DNA of 5,359 bases from Gammaproteobacteria bacterium (GTDB lineage Bacteria > Pseudomonadota > Gammaproteobacteria > Pseudomonadales > UBA3067). The stretch lies in contig JAHRVS010000373.1 in the NCBI GenBank assembly GCA_019090565.1, forward strand, positions 1 through 5,359, read 5' to 3'. Position numbers and translations under genes: made by a program. The notes beneath the pieces are model-generated. The model saw only the letters and a list, made by a program, of their open reading frames with translations. It had not been told where the DNA came from and made no database searches. This document shows positions 1-5,201 of this stretch, piece after piece (position 1 is the first letter of the stretch; each line of letters begins with the position of its first letter).

Positions 1-79
1 AAATTATCAGCTAAACGGTAAAGCGCTATTTTACCTGATTTATTGCTATGTATTCAGTGGTTTTCCTATTTTTCTACAG

Positions 80-161
80 CCTGAACGCCGCTAGCATTGG
101 CTGCTGGGGCTTTTAGCTGCGAAGCGGCGTCCCAGCAGTCCGATGCCTAGCTTTGTTATGT
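80..161 (-). other. attC: attC recombination site of the SMI1/KNR4 cassette
   Basis: This is an integron attC site read in the direction of the cassette gene. The R'' core ACATAAC (161 down to 155) is followed by AA and a long imperfect hairpin, and the site ends at GCGTT, with the crossover G at 86. The arms 90-108 and 131-151 pair over 18 base pairs plus one G-T pair. Two bases remain unpaired (139 and 146 or 147), matching the extrahelical bases by which integrases recognise folded attC. The order TAACAA...GCGTT fits known attC sites and agrees with the gene's strand. The 82-nt length is within the usual range. The last core reads GTTCAGG, which departs from GTTRRRY because its outer bases belong to the neighbouring DNA. 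The gene's stop codon lies directly before R''. Confidence 0.87.
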
Positions 162-553
162 TTTTACCCAATTTCATGTAAATACTTACTGATAAACTCC
201 GCCAGATTTTCTGCGTATGGATTGCAAGCCATTTCTTCATGACATGCAAAGCCTACCGAAAACTCTTGGCTCACGTGGCTTATAACGTAATAGTCGCCGC
301 AGCCATTTTGACCAATTATGAAATAGCGTGCAGGCCACACCTCGCCAAAATAGCCGTTGTTTCTTACATCGTTATTTTCTTCGATTATGACTTCGGCATC
401 GTTTAGAAGACCAAAATCTTCGGCTTCTGTTCCGAGCAGCTCTTTAGGATAGTTGAGTACAACTTGCTTGTAGCTCTCTGGAAGCTTAATACCAGTTTTC
501 TCTTCTATCGATTCAATTTCTTCGTGATTCATGAATTACTCGATGAAACATAA
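86..553 (-). mobile_element. Integron gene cassette carrying a SMI1/KNR4 gene
   Basis: This is a single cassette of about 468 bp, delimited by the crossover points of two core sites. Its first bases on the minus strand complete the core GTTATGT (554 down to 548). Its own R'' is ACATAAC (161 down to 155), the exact complement. This is expected because the two pair in the circular form of the same cassette. The gene starts 22 nt inside the cassette and stops just before attC, leaving almost no noncoding DNA. The cassette is in first position next to the intI remnant and points away from it, the normal integron layout. No promoter is visible inside it, so expression should depend on one upstream (above 554). 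Confidence 0.85.
164..532 (-). CDS. SMI1/KNR4 (SUKH) domain protein, likely immunity-type
   Basis: This encodes a 122-residue acidic cytoplasmic protein with no signal peptide or membrane segment. The SUKH pattern is visible: an N-terminal helix leading into KLPESYK (17-22 region), then WPARYFIIGQNGCGDYYVI (66-84), where the turn GQNGCGDYY is typical of the family, and a C-terminal helix AENLAEFISKYL. The length suits a single-domain member. Bacterial SUKH proteins are known mainly as immunity proteins against secreted or contact-delivered toxins, and some are orphan genes in cassette arrays. No toxin gene is seen here, so the partner is unknown and the immunity role is inferred. The ATG at 532 is 22 nt from the cassette edge. 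Only a weak GAG-type ribosome site precedes it. Expression probably relies on transcription from the attI side. Confidence 0.87.
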   Translation of the reverse strand: MNHEEIESIEEKTGIKLPESYKQVVLNYPKELLGTEAEDFGLLNDAEVIIEENNDVRNNGYFGEVWPARYFIIGQNGCGDYYVISHVSQEFSVGFACHEEMACNPYAENLAEFISKYLHEIG

Positions 554-554
554 C
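548..554 (-). other. attI: Core recombination site (attI/cassette junction)
   Basis: The minus strand reads GTTATGT, close to the core consensus GTTRRRY, with the crossover after the first G (554). It lies between the remnant integrase gene and the first cassette, so the DNA above 554 should be attI. It is exactly complementary to the R'' core at 155-161, which supports its being the cassette boundary. I cannot delimit the rest of attI (accessory integrase-binding repeats). Confidence 0.7.
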
Positions 555-560
555 AGTAAA

Positions 561-606
561 GTTTCCATCACCCGACGTAAAACTTCGCGTCACATGACGT
601 ATTCTA
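561..606. repeat. Palindromic element, copy A
   Basis: First of three related elements. It begins GTTTCC (561-566) and has an imperfect palindromic core GACGTAAA-AC-TTCGCGTC (574-591, two mismatches in eight pairs), then ACATGACGTATTCTA (592-606). It aligns with copy B over about 33 bases with five differences. It starts 7 bp from the cassette core site, so it lies inside the presumed attI region. Confidence 0.75.
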
Positions 607-668
607 GATTATTAATAATAAGCTAATCCTAGCTAACCCACTGAAAAAATACCAGAAAAAGCATTACC

Positions 669-685
669 CCCACTTTTTTTGTGGG
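669..685. repeat. Small hairpin with T7 loop
   Basis: CCCAC (669-673) and GTGGG (681-685) form a 5-bp stem around seven T residues. It lies between palindromic copies A and B. There is no U-tract after the stem, so it does not look like a normal terminator. Function unknown. Confidence 0.4.
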
Positions 686-687
686 AA

Positions 688-733
688 GTTTCCCGTCATG
701 CGACGTAAAGTTTTACGTCGCATGACGTATTCT
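688..733. repeat. Palindromic element, copy B (perfect 16-bp arms)
   Basis: This is the best copy. GTTTCC (688-693) is followed by a perfect inverted repeat: arm CGTCATGCGACGTAAA (694-709), 2-nt spacer, and complementary arm 712-727, then TATTCT. A perfect 16-bp pairing in noncoding DNA is very unlikely by chance. The near symmetry would allow either a cruciform/hairpin or binding of a dimeric protein. Its centre is 128 bp from copy A's and 124 bp from copy C's. Confidence 0.85.
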
Positions 734-793
734 GTCCAGACGATCAAAACTCAACCGCATTTTCCTCAATAAAAACAATGTAATACAGCTGCT

Positions 794-808
794 GGCTATT
801 TGTTAGCC
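794..808. repeat. Small hairpin between copies B and C
   Basis: GGCTA (794-798) and TAGCC (804-808) form a 5-bp stem with a 5-nt loop, just before the GTTTCC of copy C. On the minus strand it reads GGCTAACAAATAGCC, which resembles the R'' end of an attC, but no matching second half was found. Function unknown. Confidence 0.35.
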
Positions 809-810
809 CT

Positions 811-850
811 GTTTCCACGTCGCCCGACGTAAAACTTTACGTCACTTGGC
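811..850. repeat. Palindromic element, copy C
   Basis: GTTTCC (811-816) is followed by the perfect core GACGTAAA-AC-TTTACGTC (826-843, 8-bp arms) and then ACTTGGC. It lacks the GACGTATTCT tail of copies A and B, so it has diverged or is shorter on that side. It lies 67 bp before the intI start codon, close to where the integrase promoter would be. Confidence 0.75.
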
Positions 851-890
851 TCCGGTTGTTCGTTCAATATTCATTGCCGCTCAAGCCACA

Positions 891-906
891 CTGAACAACG
901 AGACAG
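891..906 (+). promoter_or_regulatory. Possible LexA-type operator before the intI remnant
   Basis: CTGAACAACGAGACAG fits the minimal CTG-N10-CAG form of a LexA box, 3 nt before the intI ATG. Integron integrase genes are commonly under SOS control (established). The left half is CTGA rather than CTGT and the centre is not AT-rich. The position is also closer to the start codon than usual, so this is only a candidate. A weak promoter (TTGGCT near 846, AT-rich stretch near 865-873) could lie just upstream. Confidence 0.3.
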
Positions 907-909
907 TTT

Positions 910-1065
910 ATGCAAAACAAGATACCCAAGCCTCAATCTAGCCCTTTCCTGATAACTGTTCGTATTGTTATTCGACGCAAGAATTACAGCATCAAAACTA
1001 AGCAGTCTTATTTAAAATAAATTCACCATTTCATCCATTTTCACCATAAACGTCACCCTACAATT
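910..1065 (+). pseudogene. intI: Integron integrase, N-terminal remnant (nonsense and truncated)
   Basis: An ATG at 910 opens a frame of 36 codons ending at TAA (1018-1020). The same frame continues with clear family similarity to 1065. Residues 12-19 (PFLITVRI), 25-35 (NYSIKTKQSYL) and, after the stop, 42-50 (IHFHHKRHP) match the N-terminal core-binding region of integron integrases. There, a segment of the type SYLxWIxRFIxFHxKRHP is typical. The stop falls where the family has Trp. The similarity ends at about 1059, where the 3' end of the neighbouring MBL-fold gene begins. A complete IntI has over 300 residues, so the catalytic Arg/His/Tyr domain is missing and the gene cannot be active. 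It is divergent from the cassette, as expected of intI. Identified by recognising the family pattern, not by a search. Confidence 0.85.
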
Positions 1066-2449
1066 TAAATTGCTGATTAACCTTGGGCATAATCACTTCG
1101 GTATCTTCCAGTCGCTCAGAGAATGCTTCCATTACCTTCTCTTCACCATGAACAAGGAAAGTGCGCTTAGGATTGCCCAGCTGTGCATGCCAAGCCAATA
1201 GCTCATCCCGATCGGCGTGGGCCGAAAAACCACCAATTGTATAAATACGGGCCCTTACAGAGATTTCATCACCAAAAATACGAACTACTTTTGCACCATC
1301 AACAAGGCGACGGGCAAGCGTGCCCCGCGAAGCAAAGCCAACAAAGACCACGCTGCAGTTGTCCCGCCAGAGGTTGTGTTTCAGATGGTGGCGTATTCGC
1401 CCGCCGGTGCACATGCCAGAGCCGGCAATAATCACTACCCCTGATTTAAAGCGATTCAGCGCTATGGAATCGGAGGTGTCTTGGGTAAAGTGCAGCCCGT
1501 GAAAGTTAAAAGGATCACGATTATGGCTAAATAACTTACAGGCTTCGTCGTCATAACATTCCGGATGACGGCGAAAAATTTCAGTGGCGGAGATTGCCAT
1601 GGGTGAATCAAGAAACACCTGCATAGAACTGGGTAGCAAACCTTCTTCAACACCTTCTCTGAGGTAATAAAGAATTTCTTGGGTACGCTCTAAGGCGAAG
1701 CTGGGGATCACGACATTTCCACCACGCTTAAAGGTATCGGTAATGGCCTCATATAGCTCGCTGATGGATGGCTCCAGCCTTTTGTGGCAACGATCGCCAT
1801 AGGTGGTTTCCATCACCACCACGTCTACCTCAGGCGGTGGCGCAGGGTCCCCTAAAATGACACGACCGCTGTAACCCAGGTCACCGGAAAATAGTATTTT
1901 CTTCCACTTACCTGCTTCTTTTAGTTCCAGCAGGATGCAGGCAGAGCCGAGAATATGCCCAGCATCCATAAACCTAGCCCTGATTCCTTCGCCCAGCTTA
2001 AGGGGCTCATCATAGGCGACCGTTCGATTAAAAAAGTCAAGGCTATTCAAGGCATCCAGGCTGGTGTAAAGCGGCTCAACCACCTCACCTTCATGCTCAC
2101 GACGCTCAAGCTTACGTGTTTGCCAGCGAGCATCTTCTTCGTGTAAATGCGCTGAATCCAACATCACCAATCTTGCCAACTCACGGGTAGCACTTGTGGT
2201 AATAATCTCACCACGAAAACCGTATTTAACTAATAACGGGATGCGCCCGCAGTGATCAAGATGCCCATGGGTCAGCAAGAGGTAATCAATTTCAGAAGGT
2301 TCAAATCCGAAAGGCTCAAAGTTCTCTTCCTTTAATTCGCGCCCGCCTTGATAAAGACCACAATCAATCAGTATTTTGGTGTCACCACACCTGACTAGAT
2401 GGCATGAACCCGTAACCCCTCTGTTTGCGCCATGAAAGCTTATATCCAT
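1058..2449 (-). CDS. MBL-fold/beta-CASP ribonuclease-type protein
   Basis: This 463-residue protein is a complete metallo-beta-lactamase fold hydrolase of the beta-CASP class with an RNA-specificity C-terminus. The metal-site motifs are D29 (LIDCG), H61-x-H63-x-D65-H66 (THGHLDH), H165 (DAGHILGSA) and D190 (FSGDLG). The beta-CASP motifs are E214 (ETTYGD), H411 (GFSAHAD) and H434 (LVHGE). GSGMCTGGR (343-351) is the usual RNA-specificity segment. A His at the third motif is typical of members acting on RNA, so endo- or exonuclease activity on RNA in the cytoplasm is inferred; the substrate is not known. The length matches bacterial relatives. The ATG at 2449 is preceded by a strong AGGAGGT (2460 down to 2454). 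It lies downstream of the LOG-family gene on the same strand, 166 bp away. Its 3' end abuts the intI remnant tail to tail. Confidence 0.95.
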   Translation of the reverse strand: MDISFHGANRGVTGSCHLVRCGDTKILIDCGLYQGGRELKEENFEPFGFEPSEIDYLLLTHGHLDHCGRIPLLVKYGFRGEIITTSATRELARLVMLDSAHLHEEDARWQTRKLERREHEGEVVEPLYTSLDALNSLDFFNRTVAYDEPLKLGEGIRARFMDAGHILGSACILLELKEAGKWKKILFSGDLGYSGRVILGDPAPPPEVDVVVMETTYGDRCHKRLEPSISELYEAITDTFKRGGNVVIPSFALERTQEILYYLREGVEEGLLPSSMQVFLDSPMAISATEIFRRHPECYDDEACKLFSHNRDPFNFHGLHFTQDTSDSIALNRFKSGVVIIAGSGMCTGGRIRHHLKHNLWRDNCSVVFVGFASRGTLARRLVDGAKVVRIFGDEISVRARIYTIGGFSAHADRDELLAWHAQLGNPKRTFLVHGEEKVMEAFSERLEDTEVIMPKVNQQFKL

Positions 2450-2483
2450 CTTTACCTCCTCATTAAATTAACTGTTTAAAACA

Positions 2484-2489
2484 ATTATA
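2484..2489 (-). promoter_or_regulatory. Probable -10 element for the MBL-fold gene
   Basis: A perfect TATAAT reads on the minus strand (2489 down to 2484), 35 nt before the ATG and just ahead of a strong ribosome site. No good -35 hexamer is found 16-18 bp upstream. That stretch holds the inverted repeat at 2506-2520, so an activator or weak -35 is possible. Confidence 0.4.
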
Positions 2490-2505
2490 CGGGGCTGTGG
2501 CACAT

Positions 2506-2520
2506 TGCAGGCCCCCTGCA
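2506..2520. promoter_or_regulatory. 15-bp inverted repeat near the -35 region
   Basis: TGCAGG-CCC-CCTGCA is a perfect inverted repeat with 6-bp arms, placed about where the -35 region of the MBL-fold gene promoter would be. It could be an operator. As a hairpin it has no T-tract, so it is not a good terminator for the LOG gene. Function inferred only from position. Confidence 0.3.
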
Positions 2521-2549
2521 GGTCGGAATAATTTAATTGCCATATCATT

Positions 2550-2600
2550 TAGCAGGCTGTTGAAGTTCGCCGAATTGAGCCAGGTACAAGGCGAAATTAA
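2550..2600. repeat. Possible dispersed repeat / hairpin
   Basis: This stretch begins AGCAGGCTGTTGAA and contains TTCGCC (2566-2571) and GGCGAA (2590-2595), 6-bp arms around GAGCCAGGTACA. Sequences of this type (CAGGCTGTTGAA, GAGCCAGGTACAAGGCG) seem familiar to me as intergenic repeats in gammaproteobacteria. That is recollection and not verified. It lies directly after the LOG gene and may act in 3' end processing or termination. Confidence 0.35.
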
Positions 2601-2615
2601 GCAATAAAACGGCCT

Positions 2616-3539
2616 TTATAAGTGTAAATGAGTAGAGCCTGCCAGGAGCGGCCCACCACAACTTTCATGCCAGTTGTGAATACCTTGCCAGATTTCTTCC
2701 GCTGTTTCTGCGTACCAGAATAAATCACGATCCCGCTCGTCGATCATCCCCTCATTCACTAGGAAATCTATATTGATTGCCTGACGCCAGAAAGATTCAC
2801 CCACCAACACAACCGGCAAAGGCTCAATGGTGCGCGTTTGAATCAGGGTGAGAGTTTCGAACAGTTCATCCAAAGTGCCATAACCACCGGGAAAGGCCAC
2901 CAGTGCCCGAGCGCGTTTGAGAAAATGTAATTTACGCACGGCAAAATAGTGAAATTTAAAACAAAGCTCTGGGGTGACATAGGAATTAGGGAATTGCTCA
3001 CGAGGTAAGGTAATATTCAAACCGATGGACTTCCCCCCTACTTCAAAGGCACCACGATTGCCTGCCTCCATGATACCCGGCCCACCACCGGTAACCAACG
3101 TCACACGGCAATCTCCCGGCCCTTTGCCAAATTTACCCACCATCTGACCAAATGCCCTTGCTTCATCGTAATAACGACTCTTCTTACAGATAGCTTCAGC
3201 TATTTTTATACGTTTTTTCAGTGTATCGCTGCCAGGCTCCTCGGCCAGTGCTTTCTGTAGCCTTTTCAGGGTGTCCGCACTCACTGCGGGGTCAGGCAAG
3301 CGGGTGCTACCAAAAACCACGATGGTGTGCTCCACCCCTTGTTGGTGCAGGAGAAGCTCAGGTTTCAGGTAATCAATTTCCAGGCGCACACCCATCGTTT
3401 CATCCTGATCTAAAAAATCCACATCCTGATCTGCCTGTATATAACTCGGGCTATTGATGATTTTTTCTGCCCGCTCAGCCATTTCAGGGTCACTTTTAGG
3501 CAGCCGCGAGGCTGAGTCGCCTTTATCTTTTTTACTCAT
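2616..3539 (-). CDS. LOG-family (TIGR00730-type) Rossmann-fold protein
   Basis: This is a cytoplasmic nucleotide-binding-fold protein of 307 residues from the ATG at 3539, or 311 from a GTG at 3551. The LOG signature is clear (numbering from the GTG): a first strand VVFGSTR (78-84), the GGGPGIMEAGNRGA loop (155-168), and PGGYGTLDELFETLTLIQ (221-238), the PGGxGTxxE catalytic/binding motif. Family members are phosphoribohydrolases that release the base from nucleoside 5'-monophosphates; the older label lysine decarboxylase is a misnomer. The ~70-residue N-terminal extension and the insertion at 85-145 mark the long bacterial subclass, whose substrate is uncertain. I prefer the ATG, which follows GAACGAG, because the GTG has no ribosome site. 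The promoter is unclear; the 43-bp gap to the IS21 remnant contains an A/T run. Confidence 0.93.
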   Translation of the reverse strand: MSKKDKGDSASRLPKSDPEMAERAEKIINSPSYIQADQDVDFLDQDETMGVRLEIDYLKPELLLHQQGVEHTIVVFGSTRLPDPAVSADTLKRLQKALAEEPGSDTLKKRIKIAEAICKKSRYYDEARAFGQMVGKFGKGPGDCRVTLVTGGGPGIMEAGNRGAFEVGGKSIGLNITLPREQFPNSYVTPELCFKFHYFAVRKLHFLKRARALVAFPGGYGTLDELFETLTLIQTRTIEPLPVVLVGESFWRQAINIDFLVNEGMIDERDRDLFWYAETAEEIWQGIHNWHESCGGPLLAGSTHLHL

Positions 3540-3594
3540 AATCTCGTTCACATTCTGTCATTAGTCGCCAACATGAAAAAAAACAAAAGGATAT

Positions 3595-3812
3595 CTATAA
3601 GCGCATCTCTATAAAATAGGATTTATAAGAATCAAGCTTATGCCCTACATCAGGTCTTGATTGATAGCTTGGCTCATCAACATCTTGAGATAAATGCTTA
3701 GTGACGATGTTATAGGAAATTCCTAATTCCTTTGCAACGGCGCAATCGCGCGTTTTGAGTAGCCTTGTTTGTGTAATATTTTTATGGTTATGAGTTTCTC
3801 TATTGAAATCAT
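3595..3812 (-). pseudogene. istA: IS21-family IstA transposase remnant (frameshifted, truncated)
   Basis: From the ATG at 3812, preceded by GAGGAG, the minus strand reads MISIEKLITIKILHKQGYSK and on to RAIA (codons 21-24). The frame then fails and stops within five codons. Moving one base at about 3739-3743 restores AKELGISYNIVTKHL, then KLDSYKSYFIEMRL and a stop at 3595. Joined, this is the N-terminal helix-turn-helix region of an IS21-type IstA: a short N-terminal helix, GYSKRAIA + AKELGIS, then the conserved KLDxYKxY. An extra base in GCGCC is the simplest cause. The remaining ~80% of IstA and all of IstB are missing, so the element is dead. The family call rests on the pattern only. GATAAGCGACAATG (3893 down to 3880) may belong to the IS end, but no TGT terminus was found. 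Confidence 0.72.
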
Positions 3813-4201
3813 GATGCTCCTCATTATAAAAAGCATAGCGCGCGTCATGCAGCTTACTTTTCAACCATCGGTAGTAACACATTGTCGCTTATCTGTAATA
3901 AGCCTACCAGCATCAATTAAACTGAACGCCCTTTCTGCAGGTGGATGCAGCGCTTGAGATAAAAACAAACCCCCAGATTACCCGTTGGGTATTTTATTGC
4001 CAGGGGCGAGGAATGTAACTGAATGGTACGGCTGCTGGGATGCTAGGGAGGTGCTTTATTGTTTTTATGTTTCGACACAACGGCATGAGGTTTATTTGAA
4101 CAATTCTATCAGTAAAGGAAACTCTGAACAGGTCTGGTGGTCAAATTATTTAGATGCGGAGTGCGTGGGCTGGGGCTCAGGCTTGTATAGGGGGATAAGT
4201 A
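3813..4201. other. Intergenic region between IS21 remnant and EEP gene
   Basis: No convincing gene in about 390 bp. It may contain the left end of the IS21 element near 3880-3900. A short inverted repeat TACCC-GTT-GGGTA (3979-3991) is followed by TTTTATT and could be a weak plus-strand terminator, though no gene is seen upstream of it. A 38-codon open stretch on the minus strand (3864-3977) has no start and no recognisable similarity. No clear promoter for the EEP gene was found. Confidence 0.5.
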
Positions 4202-4906
4202 GTGTTTCCGATTCATCATGGGCATGGGGCTTTGGACTCTTCAGAACTTTCGGTGATGAGCTGGAATATGCTGAAGGGTAGACGTAAAGGTTGGCACGAG
4301 GATTTAGCAATCTTAAGCGCTCAATCAGATATCATATTACTGCAGGAGGTGATGCTGAACGAAGAGTTCCATTGTCATCTTGGTGATTGCCAGCAATGGC
4401 ATGCAGCAGAGGGCTACCGTCGTTTTAATCGCATTTCCGGGGTGCTTACTGCCGCGAAAGTGGGCTCTCACCGTAAGCAGAGTTTTAAAAAAATTGAGCC
4501 CTATTTAAGAACACCGAAGGCGGCGCTCATAACAGAGTATACTTTAAGCGGCTGCGCACAGACCCTATTGGTCGCCAATATACATGCAATTAACTTTACT
4601 TGGGGTGTACTTCATTTTCATCAACAGTTGGGCGATATTTTCAACGTGCTTACTACACACGAGGGGCCAGTGGTGTTAGCGGGAGATTTTAATGTCTGGC
4701 GGGGTAAGCGCTTGCAGTTATTGCGTGAGTTTGCGCAAAATGCACGCTTGATTGAGACTGAATTTGAACATGATATACGTAAAGCAGCCTTCAGCTATCA
4801 GTTGGATCATATTTTTTATAGAGGTTTAAGAAAAAGAGAGTCCAGAGTGCATAAGGTTATCACCTCGGACCATAACCCCATAACGGCAATGTTCTCGTTG
4901 GACTGA
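4202..4906 (+). CDS. Endonuclease/exonuclease/phosphatase-fold protein, YafD-like
   Basis: This 234-residue protein has the full EEP (DNase I-like) catalytic set: N22 in MSWNMLKG (19-26), E49 in LLQE, N126 and H128 in NIHAIN, D162 and N164 in GDFN, D202 in LDHIFYRG, and the terminal SDHNP (222-226). NIHAINFTWGV, the GPVVLAGDFNVW segment and LDHIFYRGL closely resemble E. coli YafD, so it belongs to that subgroup. The substrate of YafD is not well defined; metal-dependent phosphodiester or phosphomonoester cleavage is inferred. It is shorter at the N-terminus than YafD and has no signal peptide or membrane helix. The GTG at 4202 is chosen because AGGGGGA lies 6-7 nt before it and an in-frame TAA (4196) blocks extension. 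An ATG at 4256 would cut into the first strand. It appears monocistronic. Confidence 0.9.
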   Translation: MFPIHHGHGALDSSELSVMSWNMLKGRRKGWHEDLAILSAQSDIILLQEVMLNEEFHCHLGDCQQWHAAEGYRRFNRISGVLTAAKVGSHRKQSFKKIEPYLRTPKAALITEYTLSGCAQTLLVANIHAINFTWGVLHFHQQLGDIFNVLTTHEGPVVLAGDFNVWRGKRLQLLREFAQNARLIETEFEHDIRKAAFSYQLDHIFYRGLRKRESRVHKVITSDHNPITAMFSLD

Positions 4907-5201
4907 TAGGGCGCTTGAGTTTGCGTGCGTGGGGCTTGACACCCACATGAGGCACAGGGGGCCCCGCTACACCCAGCGTCCAAGTTGACACCATGCATGC
5001 TAATCAAGCCACCCGTAACGGGAGAGATTCAGCCATTCCAGCCTGCAACCAAAGGGCAATAGCCCCCTAAAACCATCATTCCCTACATTTTCTTTTACCT
5101 ATGGAAAATTCAACCTCCACGCGTACCATTTACCTACAGCCCCTATGGTTCGGCCACTACAAACCTAATTCGATTCAATAAGTAGCTACGCAGCATTTAG
5201 C
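4907..5201. other. Intergenic region, no gene seen
   Basis: About 295 bp between the EEP gene and the converging partial gene. Small inverted repeats occur: GTGGG/CCCAC (4929-4933 and 4942-4946), GGGGCCCC (4958-4965), and CCCG-TAA-CGGG (5012-5022). None has the T-tract of a standard terminator. Frames are short and broken on both strands. The GC-rich first part (4920-4980) and AT-rich second part differ in composition, but I cannot assign either. Confidence 0.5.

Noticed and set aside
555..810. A second attC upstream of the SMI1 cassette (GGCTAACAAATAGCC on the minus strand at 808-794)
   Set aside because: No matching GTTRRRY half or pairing arm was found at a suitable distance, and the integrase relic beyond it indicates that this interval is attI.
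561..850. Three repeats as a CRISPR array
   Set aside because: The repeats are only three, strongly palindromic and diverged, with intervals of about 80 bp and no cas genes. This does not fit a CRISPR array.
1183..2146. Several 60-82 codon ORFs inside the MBL-fold gene
   Set aside because: They are shadows of a strongly supported 463-residue gene, without start signals or domain features of their own.
3813..3882. N-terminal part of the 95-codon minus-strand ORF as a real protein start
   Set aside because: The istA start at 3812 in another frame has a good ribosome site and family-like sequence. Residues before the frameshift point in the 95-codon frame are a shadow.
3915..3955. attC-like GGGCGTTCAG on the minus strand
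   Set aside because: No RYYYAAC partner core and no long imperfect hairpin. The resemblance to the real attC end is limited to a few bases.
3864..3977. 38-codon open minus-strand frame with protein-like composition (includes SLIDAGRLITDKR)
   Set aside because: It has stops on both sides, no start with a ribosome site and no family I recognise. Too short to support.
3985..4281. 98-codon plus-strand ORF
   Set aside because: It overlaps the well-supported EEP gene in another frame, has no ribosome site or recognisable motif, and its composition (Trp/Gly/Ser-rich) looks like noncoding sequence.
5101..5181. 26-codon plus-strand ORF starting at an ATG
   Set aside because: No ribosome binding site, no recognisable similarity, and easily explained by chance.
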